A stretch of DNA of 64,000 nt, taken from assembly GCF_020166395.1 (NCBI RefSeq), contig NZ_JAIQXU010000001.1, positions 434,001-498,000 on the forward strand, read 5' to 3'. Source of the DNA: Deinococcus betulae (GTDB taxonomy: Bacteria; Deinococcota; Deinococci; Deinococcales; Deinococcaceae). Each line of letters starts with the position of its first letter. Position 1 is the first letter of the stretch. The notes beneath the pieces are model-generated. The model worked only from the letters and a program-made list of their open reading frames with translations, had not been told where the DNA came from and searched no databases. Positions 41,148 to 51,344 of this stretch are shown piece after piece. The translations under genes were made by a program, and so were the position numbers.

Positions 41148-43532
41148 ATGGATATGATTCGCCCGTTCCAAACACTAAGGATGACCGACGTCGAGGTGGT
41201 CGGCGGCAAGAACGCCTCGATTGGCGAGATGATTCAGGGCCTTGCGGGGGCTGGCGTGCGGGTGCCCGGCGGCTTTGCCACCACCGCCGACGCCTTCCGG
41301 CAGTTCTTGCAGGACAACGGTATTGAGGACAGCATCAACGCGCGCCTCAGCGCTCTGGACGTCAATGACGTGGTGGCGCTGGCCCAGGCCGGGCGCGAGA
41401 TTCGCGCGCAGGTCGAGGCCGCGCCGCTGCCAGCGGGGTTGGAAGACGCCATCCGCGCTGCCTACGCCGCCATGACTGCCGAAGCGGGCGTCACCGACCC
41501 CGACGTGGCCGTGCGGTCCAGCGCCACCGCCGAGGACCTGCCCGAAGCCAGCTTTGCCGGCCAGCAGGAGACCTTCCTGAACGTGCGCGGCATTGAGAGC
41601 GTGCTGCGCCATGTGCGGCTGGTGTTTGCCAGCCTGTACAACGACCGCGCCATCTCTTACCGGGTGCACCACGGCTTTTCCCATGCGGATGTGGCGCTGT
41701 CCGCTGGCGTGCAGCGCATGGTGCGCACCGACCTGGGGGCCAGCGGAGTGGCCTTTACCCTGGATACCGAGAGCGGTTACCGCGACGCCGTGCTGGTCAC
41801 CAGCGCTTACGGCCTGGGCGAACTGGTAGTACAGGGCGCCGTGAACCCCGACGAGTTTTTTGTCTATAAGCCGGCGCTGAAGGCCGGGCAAAAGGCCATC
41901 CTGCGCCGCACCCTGGGCAGCAAGGCGAAAAAAATGGTCTATGCCGAGGGCAGCGGCGGCGTGCAGACCGAAGAGGTGCCCGAAGCTGAGCAGCGCGCCT
42001 TTAGCCTGTCCGACGCGGACCTAACCGAACTGGCACGGCAATGCGTGGCGATTGAAGAGCACTATGGCCGACCCATGGACATCGAGTGGGGCAAAGACGG
42101 GCGGGACAGCCAGATTTACATCCTTCAGGCCCGCCCCGAAACGGTGCAGAGCCGCGCAGGTAAGGTTATGGAGCGCTTTGAGCTGACCGGCAAGGGCCCG
42201 GTCTTGGTCGAGGGCCGCGCGGTGGGCAACCGTATCGGGGCCGGCACCGTGCGCGTGGTGCGCGACGTATCGCAGATGGAGCAGGTGCAAGACGGCGACG
42301 TGCTGGTGGCCGACATGACCGACCCCGACTGGGAACCCGTGATGAAGCGCGCCAGCGCCATCGTGACCAACCGGGGCGGGCGCACCTGCCACGCGGCCAT
42401 CATTGCCCGTGAACTGGGCATTCCGGCGGTCGTGGGCACCGGCAACGCCACCCGCGAACTGCAGAGTGGGCAGGCCGTTACCGTGTCGTGCGCCGAGGGT
42501 GACACTGGATTTGTGTACGAGGGTCAGCTCGATTACCGCATCAACCGCGTGGAGCTGGGCAATATGCCTGAGATCGGCCTGAAGATCATGATGAACGTGG
42601 CTTCACCTGACCGCGCCTTCTCCTTTGCGGCGCTGCCTCACGAGGGCGTGGGCCTGGCGCGCGTTGAGTTCATTTGCAGCAACGTGATTGGCATTCACCC
42701 CCGCGCACTGCTGGATTACCCAGATGTGCCGGACGACGTGAAGGCCCAGATTGACGAGAAGACGGCCGGCTACGCCACCCCGCGCGACTTCTTCCGCGAG
42801 AAGCTGGCCGAGGGCGTGTCCACGATTGCCGCCGCCTTTGCCCCCAAGCCCGTGATCGTGCGTCTCTCGGACTTCAAGAGCAATGAATACGCGCACCTAA
42901 TCGGCGGCCCGGCCTACGAGCCCACCGAAGAAAACCCCATGATCGGCTTCCGGGGCGCGAGCCGCTACCGCAGCCCTGATTTTGCCGCCGCCTTTGCCCT
43001 GGAGTGCGAGGCCATCCGTTCCGTGCGTGACGAGATGGGCCTGAACAACGTGCAGGTCATGATTCCCTTTGTCCGGACGGTGGGTGAAGCGCAGCAGATT
43101 ATCGAGATTCTGGCCAGAAATGGCCTGCGGCGCGGCGAGAACGATCTGAAGGTCATCATGATGTGCGAGATTCCCAGCAACGCCATCCTGGCCGACCAGT
43201 TTCTGGAACACTTCGACGGCTTTTCCATCGGGTCTAACGACCTGACGCAGCTGACCCTGGCTCTGGACCGCGACTCGGGCCTGGTGGCCGACCTCTTTGA
43301 CGAGCAGAACGAGGCGGTGCTAATCCTGATGGCCCAGGCGATTGCCGCCGCCAAGCGCGCGGGCAAATATGTCGGCATCTGCGGTCAGGGGCCCAGCGAC
43401 CACCCGGCCCTGGCGGCGTGGCTGATGGACCAGGGCATTGATTCAGTCAGCCTGAATCCTGATTCGGTGCTGGGCACCTGGCTGCACCTGGCTGGTGAGC
43501 AGACACCACAGGCGGCTTCTCCTCTGGCCTGA
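41148..43532 (+). CDS. ppsA: Phosphoenolpyruvate synthase
   Basis: Converts pyruvate, ATP and water to PEP, AMP and phosphate for gluconeogenesis. The order is N-terminal ATP-grasp-like domain (about 1-340; [30 protein letters not shown]), the phosphohistidine domain with His415 in [21 protein letters not shown], and the C-terminal PEP-utilising barrel with the catalytic Cys745 in [16 protein letters not shown]. The threonine two residues before His415 is the expected PpsR target. The length of 794 residues is normal. It is divergent from ppsR and followed by a strong terminator. Confidence 0.97.
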   Translation: MDMIRPFQTLRMTDVEVVGGKNASIGEMIQGLAGAGVRVPGGFATTADAFRQFLQDNGIEDSINARLSALDVNDVVALAQAGREIRAQVEAAPLPAGLEDAIRAAYAAMTAEAGVTDPDVAVRSSATAEDLPEASFAGQQETFLNVRGIESVLRHVRLVFASLYNDRAISYRVHHGFSHADVALSAGVQRMVRTDLGASGVAFTLDTESGYRDAVLVTSAYGLGELVVQGAVNPDEFFVYKPALKAGQKAILRRTLGSKAKKMVYAEGSGGVQTEEVPEAEQRAFSLSDADLTELARQCVAIEEHYGRPMDIEWGKDGRDSQIYILQARPETVQSRAGKVMERFELTGKGPVLVEGRAVGNRIGAGTVRVVRDVSQMEQVQDGDVLVADMTDPDWEPVMKRASAIVTNRGGRTCHAAIIARELGIPAVVGTGNATRELQSGQAVTVSCAEGDTGFVYEGQLDYRINRVELGNMPEIGLKIMMNVASPDRAFSFAALPHEGVGLARVEFICSNVIGIHPRALLDYPDVPDDVKAQIDEKTAGYATPRDFFREKLAEGVSTIAAAFAPKPVIVRLSDFKSNEYAHLIGGPAYEPTEENPMIGFRGASRYRSPDFAAAFALECEAIRSVRDEMGLNNVQVMIPFVRTVGEAQQIIEILARNGLRRGENDLKVIMMCEIPSNAILADQFLEHFDGFSIGSNDLTQLTLALDRDSGLVADLFDEQNEAVLILMAQAIAAAKRAGKYVGICGQGPSDHPALAAWLMDQGIDSVSLNPDSVLGTWLHLAGEQTPQAASPLA

Positions 43533-43557
43533 CCGAACCAGCTGATCTCAAACACAA

Positions 43558-43591
43558 ACAGCGCCGAGGGTGATCTCCCGGCGCTGTTTTT
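43558..43591 (+). terminator. Terminator of ppsA
   Basis: ACAGCGCCG (43558-43566) pairs with CGGCGCTGT (43579-43587), extended by GGG/CCC inside, followed by a T5 run. Confidence 0.88.
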
Positions 43592-43708
43592 CATTGACTG
43601 TGAGTGGTTTTGGCCATTGTCCACAGCCTCTAGCGGGAGACTTCTCTCCTGCGCAACTCTAGCCCTCTTGCCCCAGGACACTTGGGAATCAAGCCCTGAC
43701 TTCGGCGC

Positions 43709-44143
43709 TCAGGACAGGCTGGGCACCCGTGGGCTGCGGAACCGGCAGCCAAGCCAGAACTGCACCAGATGGTCCACCTGCGCCACGAACTCGGATAGGT
43801 TGGGGGCTTTAACCAGAAAGGCGGTGGCGTGCAGGTCGTAGGCGCGGTCCACGTCGTGCTGAGCGGTTGACCCTGACAGCATCACCACAGGCAAATGGGC
43901 CAGAGCTGGGTCGGCGCGCAGTTCGGCCAGAAAATCCAGGCCGCTCATGCCGTTCATATTAAGGTCCACCAGCACCATATCCGGGGGCAGCTGCGCCGGG
44001 TCGCGCAGCGCCAGCAACGCGGCCTCGGCGCCGCACTGGGTGGTCAGCTGCACCCTGGGGGCGTGATCATCAAAGACTTCCTGCGCCAGCAACAGATCGG
44101 CCGGCGCGTCATCTACCAGCAGAACAGACAGGGGGCGAGACAC
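43709..44143 (-). CDS. Single-domain response regulator 1
   Basis: A stand-alone receiver domain of 144 residues, with no output domain. The acidic pocket Asp11-Asp12, phosphoacceptor Asp60 (VLVDLNMNG), Ser90 and Lys112 (FLVKAPN) are in place. The C-terminal extension HLVQFWLGCRFRSPRVPSLS is like that of Rcp1-type regulators, which usually receive phosphate from phytochrome-like or hybrid kinases. The start is a GTG at 44143. It is a paralog of the next gene (same length, same motifs), without a kinase gene in the window. Confidence 0.9.
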   Translation of the reverse strand: MSRPLSVLLVDDAPADLLLAQEVFDDHAPRVQLTTQCGAEAALLALRDPAQLPPDMVLVDLNMNGMSGLDFLAELRADPALAHLPVVMLSGSTAQHDVDRAYDLHATAFLVKAPNLSEFVAQVDHLVQFWLGCRFRSPRVPSLS

Positions 44144-44288
44144 AGCACCGCCTATCCTGCCGCCCCAGCAGGTGGGGACGCCTTTAGGTTTTCCTGAATC
44201 TTGAGGGGGTGAGAAGGAATCTGGTTCTGACCTTGGTGAATTTCTAAAGAGACAGCTCGCCTGCGCGCTCCTCAGAATCCTATTGGCT

Positions 44289-44330
44289 GCTCCTCGCTCT
44301 GCCGGAATGAATCGTCTTTGCTAACGATGC
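44289..44330. repeat. Dispersed palindromic element, degenerate copy 3
   Basis: GCTCCTCGCTCTGCCGGAATGAATCG, then TCTTTGCTAACGAT, aligns to the copy at 36810-36850 including its upstream GCTCCT..CGCTC flank. The right arm has decayed, so the hairpin is weak. Confidence 0.4.
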
Positions 44331-44344
44331 CCTGAAAAACCTCT

Positions 44345-44779
44345 TCAGGACAGCCGGGGCACGCGCGACTGCTTGAAACGGCAATCGCGCCAGAACTGCA
44401 CGAACTGGTCCACCTGCTCGACAAAGGCTGCAAACTGGCCGCGCTTGACCATGTAGGAGCTGGCAAACAGGTCATACGCCTGGTCAATGTCCTGCGAGCT
44501 GTCCGAAGTCGTGAGCATCACCACCGGCAGATGGCGCAGTTCTGTGTCGGCCCGAATAGCCCGCAACACCTCAAAACCGTTCATCTGGGGCATGTTGATG
44601 TCCAGAATGACCACGTCTGGCAGGGTGCGGCCTGGGTCACGCAAATGCTTCAGCGCCGACTCGCCGTCGCGGCAGGTAGACACGGACACCCACTCCTCAT
44701 GCTCGGCAAACGCTTCCTGCGCCAGAAGGAGGTCTGCCGGGTTGTCGTCAATCAGAAGAAGGCAGAGACGATGAGACAT
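44345..44779 (-). CDS. Single-domain response regulator 2
   Basis: Paralog of the gene at 43709-44143, again 144 residues from the ATG at 44779. Receiver residues are Asp11-Asp12 (LLIDDNPAD), phosphoacceptor Asp60 (VILDINMPQMNG), a Thr-Thr switch (VVMLTTSDSS) and Lys (YMVKRGQ). The C-terminal extension QFVQFWRDCRFKQSRVPRLS matches its neighbour. The two genes lie in tandem on the same strand 200 bases apart, with a palindrome copy between them. The likely role is phosphotransfer in a light- or stress-sensing pathway, by family analogy only. Confidence 0.9.
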   Translation of the reverse strand: MSHRLCLLLIDDNPADLLLAQEAFAEHEEWVSVSTCRDGESALKHLRDPGRTLPDVVILDINMPQMNGFEVLRAIRADTELRHLPVVMLTTSDSSQDIDQAYDLFASSYMVKRGQFAAFVEQVDQFVQFWRDCRFKQSRVPRLS

Positions 44780-45070
44780 GGCTTGATGATACGCAGTTTC
44801 TTTTCTCATCTTTCGAAAGTGCCAAAGTAGCAATTGACCAACAGTCAGCCAGCGGCTCTATTCTAGCAAAAGCGACGGCGTAGCAGCGCCCAGGCGTTTC
44901 AGGTCGGCCGAATGAGGCTCTGCCTGAGATGAGCCGCAGACAGGTCATATCCCTTTCGTTGACAAGTTGCGGAAAAACCAACGACTCCTATTTAGAACCC
45001 ACCTTACCCACACCCTTCCAACTCTGCTCAGATCGAACTGCTGTGGCAAGCGGGAGCGGTGAACTGCTTC

Positions 45071-45454
45071 TCAGTGAAGGGTGCGCATGCCAGGAACTTC
45101 CAGCAGAAAAATGGGAATCGGGGCCTGCGCAGTTTCACCCCAGGCGCCCTGAAAGGTGTAATGGCCGCTCATGTGCCCAGGCGTGACCTCCAAGGTCACG
45201 AACGAATCGTAGACAAACACACCGCCCGGCGGCAGCACCGGCTGCTCGCCCACCACACCGTCGCCGTCCACGCTGGTGGCCTGTCCCCGTCCATCCACGA
45301 TGTCCCAGTGACGCGACAGCAGCTTCCAGGTCTGGTCACTGCGATTTTCGATGCGGATGACATAGCTGAACAGCTGACGCTCAGGGGTGCTGTGGGCCGC
45401 CAGATGCTGGGCCTCGACCTGAACAGCGATATCGGGGGAAACGGGCAGGGTCAT
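45071..45454 (-). CDS. apaG: ApaG-domain protein
   Basis: A 127-residue single ApaG domain, an Ig-like fold. Family signatures are QLFSYVIRIENRSDQTWKLLSRHWDIVDGRG, VVGEQPVLPPGGVFVYDSF and GHMSGHYTFQG. In enterobacteria apaG lies next to apaH and the protein has been implicated in cobalt resistance and magnesium efflux; the molecular role is unclear. Here it stands alone. The ATG at 45454 follows a TATGCT box at seven bases, so the mRNA is probably leaderless. Confidence 0.9.
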   Translation of the reverse strand: MTLPVSPDIAVQVEAQHLAAHSTPERQLFSYVIRIENRSDQTWKLLSRHWDIVDGRGQATSVDGDGVVGEQPVLPPGGVFVYDSFVTLEVTPGHMSGHYTFQGAWGETAQAPIPIFLLEVPGMRTLH

Positions 45455-45461
45455 GGGCCTC

Positions 45462-45467
45462 AGCATA
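45462..45467 (-). promoter_or_regulatory. -10 box of a leaderless promoter for apaG
   Basis: TATGCT on the minus strand is seven bases from the ATG at 45454, without a ribosome site. Confidence 0.45.
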
Positions 45468-45614
45468 TGGGGGGGAGGCCAGGCGGGCGGCAGAGCTAAA
45501 GGGCGCATTTGCCCTTCAAGCACACCGAGCAGCGCGAAAAGCCCAAGCAGGACGGCAAGCCCAGAAACCTCCCAGCGCCGTACCGGAACCTCGCAATGTC
45601 AGCCTCGGTGCACT

Positions 45615-45620
45615 TACACT
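45615..45620 (+). promoter_or_regulatory. -10 box of a leaderless promoter for the M42 peptidase
   Basis: TACACT is followed by seven bases and the GTG at 45628. This supports the GTG start. Confidence 0.5.
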
Positions 45621-45627
45621 TGCGGGC

Positions 45628-46683
45628 GTGACGCAAATCAACCGTGAGTTTCTGTTTCGGCTGCTGGACGTGGCCGCCCCCAGCGGCCTGGAGCGCCGCG
45701 CCGCTGACGTGTGGCTGGAAGAAGCCGCCTCCTTTGCCCGCACCGCTGAGGACCACTACGGCAACGCCTACGCCGAGCTTGGCCCCGAAGATGGCCCGGC
45801 CATCGCCCTGATGGGCCACCTGGACGAGATTGGTCTGATCGTCTCTCATGTAGGGGACGAGGGCTTCTTAAGCGTGCTGCCTGTGGGCGGCTGGGACCCG
45901 CAGGTGCTCGTAGGCCAGCGCATCCGCCTGCTGGCGCCCGGCGGCGACCTGATCGGCGTGGTGGGCAAAAAGGCCATTCACGTTATGGAAGCCGAGGAAC
46001 GCACCAAGGCCAGCAAGATCGAGGACCTGTGGATTGACGTCGGCCTGGACGCCGATGAGGTGAAAGAGCAGGTGCCCGTGGGAACCTACGGCGTGCTGGA
46101 ACAGGGACCGCTGATGGTCGGCACCAAGGTTGTGGGCCGCGCACTGGACAACCGGGTGGGGGCGTTTATCGTGCTTGAAGCCCTGCGGGCGCTGAAAGAC
46201 AAGGAACTGCCCTACCGCGTCGTCGCCGTCGGCACCAGCCAGGAAGAGATTGGGGTGTTTGGCGCACAGGTCAGCGGCTACAAACTTGACCCTGTGGCGG
46301 GCGTGGCCGTGGACGTGACCCACGAAACCAAGCAGCCGGGCGTCAGCGAGAAGAAGTACGGCGTGGCGCCCTTTGGCTCGGGGGCCAACCTGACCGTGGG
46401 GCCGATGGTCAGCCCGGTGGTGCTGCGCCAGATGACCGTGGCGGCGCAGGAGGCCGGCGTTCCCTTTACCCTCAGCGCGGCAGGACGCTTTTCGGGAACC
46501 GACGCCGACGCCCTGACCTTGGCCCGCGCCGGGGTGCCCACGGCCGTGGTCAGCATTCCCAACCGCTACATGCATTCGCCCAGCGAAATGGTGGACGAGC
46601 GCGATGTTCAGGCGTGCATTGACATTCTGGTGGCGTGGCTGGAGCGCCTGCCAGGCGAGGTGGATTTTACCCGCAAAGGGTAA
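45628..46683 (+). CDS. M42 family metallopeptidase (FrvX-type aminopeptidase)
   Basis: A 351-residue dizinc aminopeptidase of the M42 family, whose members form large tetrahedral cytoplasmic shells that degrade peptides. Metal ligands and catalytic residues are seen in MGHLDEIGLIV (His and Asp), RALDNRVGAFI (bridging Asp), TSQEEIGVFGAQV (catalytic Glu-Glu), AVDVTHE (Asp) and NRYMHSPSEM (His). The start is a GTG, supported by a -10 box seven bases upstream. A hairpin follows the stop. A glucanase annotation sometimes given to this family is not supported. Confidence 0.93.
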   Translation: MTQINREFLFRLLDVAAPSGLERRAADVWLEEAASFARTAEDHYGNAYAELGPEDGPAIALMGHLDEIGLIVSHVGDEGFLSVLPVGGWDPQVLVGQRIRLLAPGGDLIGVVGKKAIHVMEAEERTKASKIEDLWIDVGLDADEVKEQVPVGTYGVLEQGPLMVGTKVVGRALDNRVGAFIVLEALRALKDKELPYRVVAVGTSQEEIGVFGAQVSGYKLDPVAGVAVDVTHETKQPGVSEKKYGVAPFGSGANLTVGPMVSPVVLRQMTVAAQEAGVPFTLSAAGRFSGTDADALTLARAGVPTAVVSIPNRYMHSPSEMVDERDVQACIDILVAWLERLPGEVDFTRKG

Positions 46684-46699
46684 GCAGAGAGGACCAAGC

Positions 46700-46745
46700 A
46701 AGAGGTGGACTGGGCCGCTCAGGCACCCCAGTTCCACCTCTTTCC
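46700..46745 (+). terminator. Terminator of the M42 peptidase gene
   Basis: AAGAGGTGGACTGGG (46700-46714) pairs with CCCAGTTCCACCTCTT (46727-46742) with one bulged base; TTTCC follows. Confidence 0.7.
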
Positions 46746-46836
46746 AGTAATCTCACAGCGGCTGCCAGTTCCATTGAGGGGCCATCAACGCCCCTCCACT
46801 CTCACCACTGTCTCTGACGGACACTTACTGTGTTCG

Positions 46837-46878
46837 CCTCAGCGTGGTTGAGGAGCATACCTCTCAACCACGCTGAGG
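46837..46878. terminator. Second hairpin between convergent genes
   Basis: CCTCAGCGTGGTTGAG (46837-46852) and CTCAACCACGCTGAGG (46863-46878) form a perfect 16-base stem with a 10-base loop. It has no T-run and may serve dusA, which converges from the right. Confidence 0.55.
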
Positions 46879-46935
46879 TCTGCGATCAGTCAATACACAG
46901 GCCAGTGGCAGAGCGGCGCACCCAGCGGCTCCCTG

Positions 46936-47961
<1,026 letters not shown>

Positions 47962-48025
47962 CAGCCCGTCAGTGTAAGGGAAAGCCCCCGGCGTCAAAGG
48001 TGCCAGGGGCCAGAAAGAACCGAAC

Positions 48026-48238
48026 TTACTGCCGGGTATCGTCGTCGGGGGCCGTGCCAAAAGTGGTGCCGGTGTCTGGCACGTGCGTATCGGCCTCATC
48101 CTGCATGTCCGTGACGTGGCTGCCGCCCACCGAGGTCTCTGTCAGACCGGTTTCTGAGTCGTCGGTGTACCCGCTGCGGTCACTCATACCGTTGCCGGCG
48201 TCGGCGGGCAGACCCCCCTGTGTTTTCTGATCGTCCAT
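48026..48238 (-). CDS. Small acidic protein of unknown function
   Basis: A 70-residue, highly acidic, probably disordered protein (MDDQKTQGGLPADAGNGMSDRSGYTDDSETGLTETSVGG). It contains no cysteine, no signal and no membrane segment, and I do not recognise a family. The composition is polar and threonine/aspartate-rich, unlike random GC-rich frames, which supports it being real. It lies between helD and dusA on the same strand. Its role is unknown. Confidence 0.55.
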   Translation of the reverse strand: MDDQKTQGGLPADAGNGMSDRSGYTDDSETGLTETSVGGSHVTDMQDEADTHVPDTGTTFGTAPDDDTRQ

Positions 48239-48324
48239 GCGGCACTGTGGCGCGGGGAAAGTGAGGGGTGGTGAGTGGAGCGTAGAGGAAAGCTTGTCAC
48301 CGCGCCCCATCTGCCCTGTTCCGT

Positions 48325-50490
48325 TTACGCCACCAGCGGGTGCAGGTCGCCCACGCTGACCAGTGCCAGCCAGTGCAGGGCGCGGCTGGCCGAGACGTAC
48401 AGCAGGCGGCGTTCGTACTCGGTGCTCTCGTCGTAGGTCTCGGCGTTGGCACTGGCCACGATAGCCGCGCTGAATTCCAGGCCCTTGGCCAGATTGACCG
48501 GCAGGATGACCAGGCCACCCCGGAAGCGGTGTTCCTGGGTGGTGATGGGCTGGGCGTCGGTGTCGAACTCGCGCAGGGCCTCGGCCAGGCGGTCAGCGTC
48601 TACCCCCCGGCGCGTGACGATAGCAATGTTCGTGTGCCCTGCCTGCTGCGCGTCCTTGACGGCCTGGGCCAGGAGGGGCAGTTCGCCGTGCGGGCTGCCC
48701 GCTGGGGCCGTGTACCGCTGCACTTCGGCCCCGTCGCGGTCCACGCCCTGCACCGCTGCGGCGCGGTTGTAGGTGGCGGCAATGCGCGCGCCCAGGTCCG
48801 TAATCTGGCGGGTGGAGCGGTAGGTGCGGCCCAGCGTCCGAACCTCAGCGCCGGGCAACTGCGCCTGCACCGCTTCCCAGGAACTGGGGCCTTTGTAGCC
48901 GTGCATCCCCTGGTTCAGGTCGCCCAGCGCCGTGATGTGGCCGGGGCGGGTGGCGCGGCCCAGCAGCGCGTACAGCAGTGGCGAATAGTCCTGCGCCTCA
49001 TCCAGCACCACATGGTCAAAGACTTCTAAGGTGCGCCCATCCAGGCGGCCAATCCCACCCGTGAAGGCCTGCACCGCCAGCATCAGCGGCAGTTCGGTGA
49101 CGTCGGCGTGGGCGCGGCGCGGGGTGGGAATGCCGCTCAGGGGGTCGGTGCCCAGCAGGGCCATCTCGCGCTCGGTCAGCAGGCCACTCGCCGCCAGCGA
49201 CTCAGGACTGCCCAGCAGGCGCCGGGCCTCGGTGATCGGCGTGGTGGAGGCAAAGATGCGGCCCAGCAGGCTGGTCAGTGGCGTCGACAGCTGGCGCAGC
49301 ACGCTGGCCTCCTCGGCCTCGGTGGGGCGCAGGCGCGACAGGGCCTCGGCCTCTATGGCGCGGCGCATGCCTGTGCGGTAGCCCTCCAGGGGGTCGGCGG
49401 CGAAGACGTCGCGCAACATGGCGGCCAGATCAGCCTCTTCCAGGGTAAACGGCTGAGGCTCACGGCCCCGCAGCTCCACGACTTCACTCAGGCGCTGGCC
49501 CCGCAGGGCGACATTGAACCTGTTCCAGAGGTGGGTGCGGACCACATCCAGCATGCGGGCATCACCCAGCAGCTTGGCCTTGCGCCAGGCCAGGGCGCGG
49601 CGGGTATTGTCACGGTCGGTCAGCAGCAGACTCAGGGTACGGTCGGTGACCTCCAGCTTTTCCAGGCCCAGCAGCCCGGTGGCCCAGGCCTCGGGGGTGG
49701 TCACGACGACGCGCTCAATCCCCAGTTCAGGCAGGATACGCGCGGCGTAGGTCGCCAGGACCCGGTTGGGCATCAGGACCATGCAGGCCTCGGGGCGGGC
49801 GCGGTGAGGGCCCCGGTCCGCGTTCGTCATCCAGGCCAGGCGGTGAAAGCCGATGGTGGTTTTACCGGAACCCGCCGCCCCCTGAATAATGACGGGCACA
49901 CCGGCTGGGGCGCGCATCGCCTCGTTTTGCTCGGGTTGCAGGGTTTCAACCACGTCACGCATGCCGGCCGTGCTGCCTTCTTGCAAGCGGCGCAGCAGCA
50001 CTTCTTCTCGTCCGCCCGTGTCTCCGCCCTGCTCGTCGTCATACAGGTCAGTGACGCGCAGCAGCGCCTTGGCGTGAATGTCCAGCTGTCGGCGCCGCTT
50101 GATGACCCCGGCGCTGCCCCTCCGCGGCGTCCAGCCCAGCGCCTGCGAGTAAAACAGGCTGCCGACCTCGCTGTCCCAGCTGACCACCGAATAGGGCCCC
50201 TTCACGTCACGGAAGCCGTGTTTGCCGATATAGAGGGTCTGTTCGCGCCCAGCCACCCGCACCTTCAGGCTGCCAAAGTACGGCTGATGCACATGCGGCG
50301 AGAGCATGGCGGCAAATTCCTCGGCCTGGTCGCCCAGGATGATGCTGGTTTCCAGGTCGGCGCCCATCTGACGGTCGCGGTCTTCCCAGAATTCAATCTG
50401 GCGCAGCATGGCGCCGACAGTTGAGGAGAGGTGCTGAGTTTCAAGTTCAAAATCCGGGTGGGTTTCCGGACGTGATTCCGCAACAGGCAT
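48325..50490 (-). CDS. HelD-like UvrD/Rep-family ATPase
   Basis: A 721-residue superfamily 1 ATPase of the HelD group. In Firmicutes and Actinobacteria, HelD binds RNA polymerase and recycles it from stalled complexes. An N-terminal coiled-coil-like region (about 1-60) precedes a HelD-type insertion (YFGSLKVRVAGREQTLYIGKHGFRD). Walker A is GAAGSGKTTIGFHRLAWM, Walker B is HVVLDEAQDYSPLL, and later helicase motifs are TALGDLNQGMHGYKG, LGRTYRSTRQI and LPVNLAKGLEFSAAIVA. Helicase motifs are intact, so a DNA helicase role cannot be excluded. A TATTCT box seven bases before the ATG suggests a leaderless start. Confidence 0.88.
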   Translation of the reverse strand: MPVAESRPETHPDFELETQHLSSTVGAMLRQIEFWEDRDRQMGADLETSIILGDQAEEFAAMLSPHVHQPYFGSLKVRVAGREQTLYIGKHGFRDVKGPYSVVSWDSEVGSLFYSQALGWTPRRGSAGVIKRRRQLDIHAKALLRVTDLYDDEQGGDTGGREEVLLRRLQEGSTAGMRDVVETLQPEQNEAMRAPAGVPVIIQGAAGSGKTTIGFHRLAWMTNADRGPHRARPEACMVLMPNRVLATYAARILPELGIERVVVTTPEAWATGLLGLEKLEVTDRTLSLLLTDRDNTRRALAWRKAKLLGDARMLDVVRTHLWNRFNVALRGQRLSEVVELRGREPQPFTLEEADLAAMLRDVFAADPLEGYRTGMRRAIEAEALSRLRPTEAEEASVLRQLSTPLTSLLGRIFASTTPITEARRLLGSPESLAASGLLTEREMALLGTDPLSGIPTPRRAHADVTELPLMLAVQAFTGGIGRLDGRTLEVFDHVVLDEAQDYSPLLYALLGRATRPGHITALGDLNQGMHGYKGPSSWEAVQAQLPGAEVRTLGRTYRSTRQITDLGARIAATYNRAAAVQGVDRDGAEVQRYTAPAGSPHGELPLLAQAVKDAQQAGHTNIAIVTRRGVDADRLAEALREFDTDAQPITTQEHRFRGGLVILPVNLAKGLEFSAAIVASANAETYDESTEYERRLLYVSASRALHWLALVSVGDLHPLVA

Positions 50491-50497
50491 AACGTAC

Positions 50498-50503
50498 AGA
50501 ATA
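50498..50503 (-). promoter_or_regulatory. -10 box of a leaderless promoter for the HelD-like gene
   Basis: TATTCT on the minus strand is seven bases from the ATG at 50490. Confidence 0.45.
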
Positions 50504-50594
50504 CGGGAGGTTGGGGAAATTTGAGGCGCCGCCTGGAAGGGGTATCAAACAAGCGAGGCGGCCAGTACGGACCGCCCCACCCCAAGCGCAGGAG

Positions 50595-51227
50595 TTACTT
50601 GGTGGCTTTTGTCTCGCTGGTTGCGACCGTGATGTAGGCCCGCTGGGGCTTCTTGTCTACCATAAAGGACAGGCGGACATAGGCCAGGTCGCCGGACAGC
50701 ATCTCTTTGAGTTCACGGCTCATTTCACTGTCGCGCAGCCAGTCGGCGGCTTCCGGGCTGAGTGATTCAGGTGTGTAACTGGCGTCCACACTGACCTTGT
50801 AGGTCAGGCGAAATTGTTCGCTGTAACGGACGTTGACCGAGTCGCCCACCACTTTGGTGTTGTTCACGATTCGCCCGATTTCCGCTTTGATCAGGACCAC
50901 GCTGATGCCCTTGGGGGCGTCAACAGCGGTCAGCTTGAGCCAGGACGCATCACGGTAAGCGTTGGGGACTTTGTCGTTCGGGCCGCGTACCGCATTGAAA
51001 TTGAGATCGATCCCGTCAAAGTAGGTGTCCAGTTCGTTGTCATCCTCGAAGATGCTGCGGCTGTAAGGCACTTGCACAAACATCGTCCGGCCGGGCTGCA
51101 CCTTGACGGGGCTCAGTGCATCGGTCTGTTCCAGAGGAAAATCAAATTGCTCGCCGCGCTGAATCGCCGTGCAGGCACTCAGGCTGAGGGCAAGAAGGGA
51201 AGCGGCCAAAAGGGTCGTTTTCTGCAT
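50595..51227 (-). CDS. Lipoprotein of unknown function
   Basis: A 210-residue lipoprotein with a clear lipobox (LSLSACTA, Cys19). The mature region looks beta-rich (VKVQPGRTMFVQVPYSR, WLKLTAVDAPKGISVVLIKAEIG, EQFRLTYKVSVDASYTPESLSP) and ends with a lysine-rich tail. I do not recognise the family. TAACCT lies nine bases upstream of the ATG, suggesting a very short leader. It is a single gene, divergent from the glyS T-box region. Confidence 0.7.
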   Translation of the reverse strand: MQKTTLLAASLLALSLSACTAIQRGEQFDFPLEQTDALSPVKVQPGRTMFVQVPYSRSIFEDDNELDTYFDGIDLNFNAVRGPNDKVPNAYRDASWLKLTAVDAPKGISVVLIKAEIGRIVNNTKVVGDSVNVRYSEQFRLTYKVSVDASYTPESLSPEAADWLRDSEMSRELKEMLSGDLAYVRLSFMVDKKPQRAYITVATSETKATK

Positions 51228-51344
51228 AGCGTGCGCAGGTTAACAGAGTTCATGCCACGCTCATGCCACACATGTGGCGGAGGTGCGCCTCAGCCAGAGG
51301 GCCTAATGTGCCTAGACTTGACCCCCTCCCCCCTGCTGCCGCAG

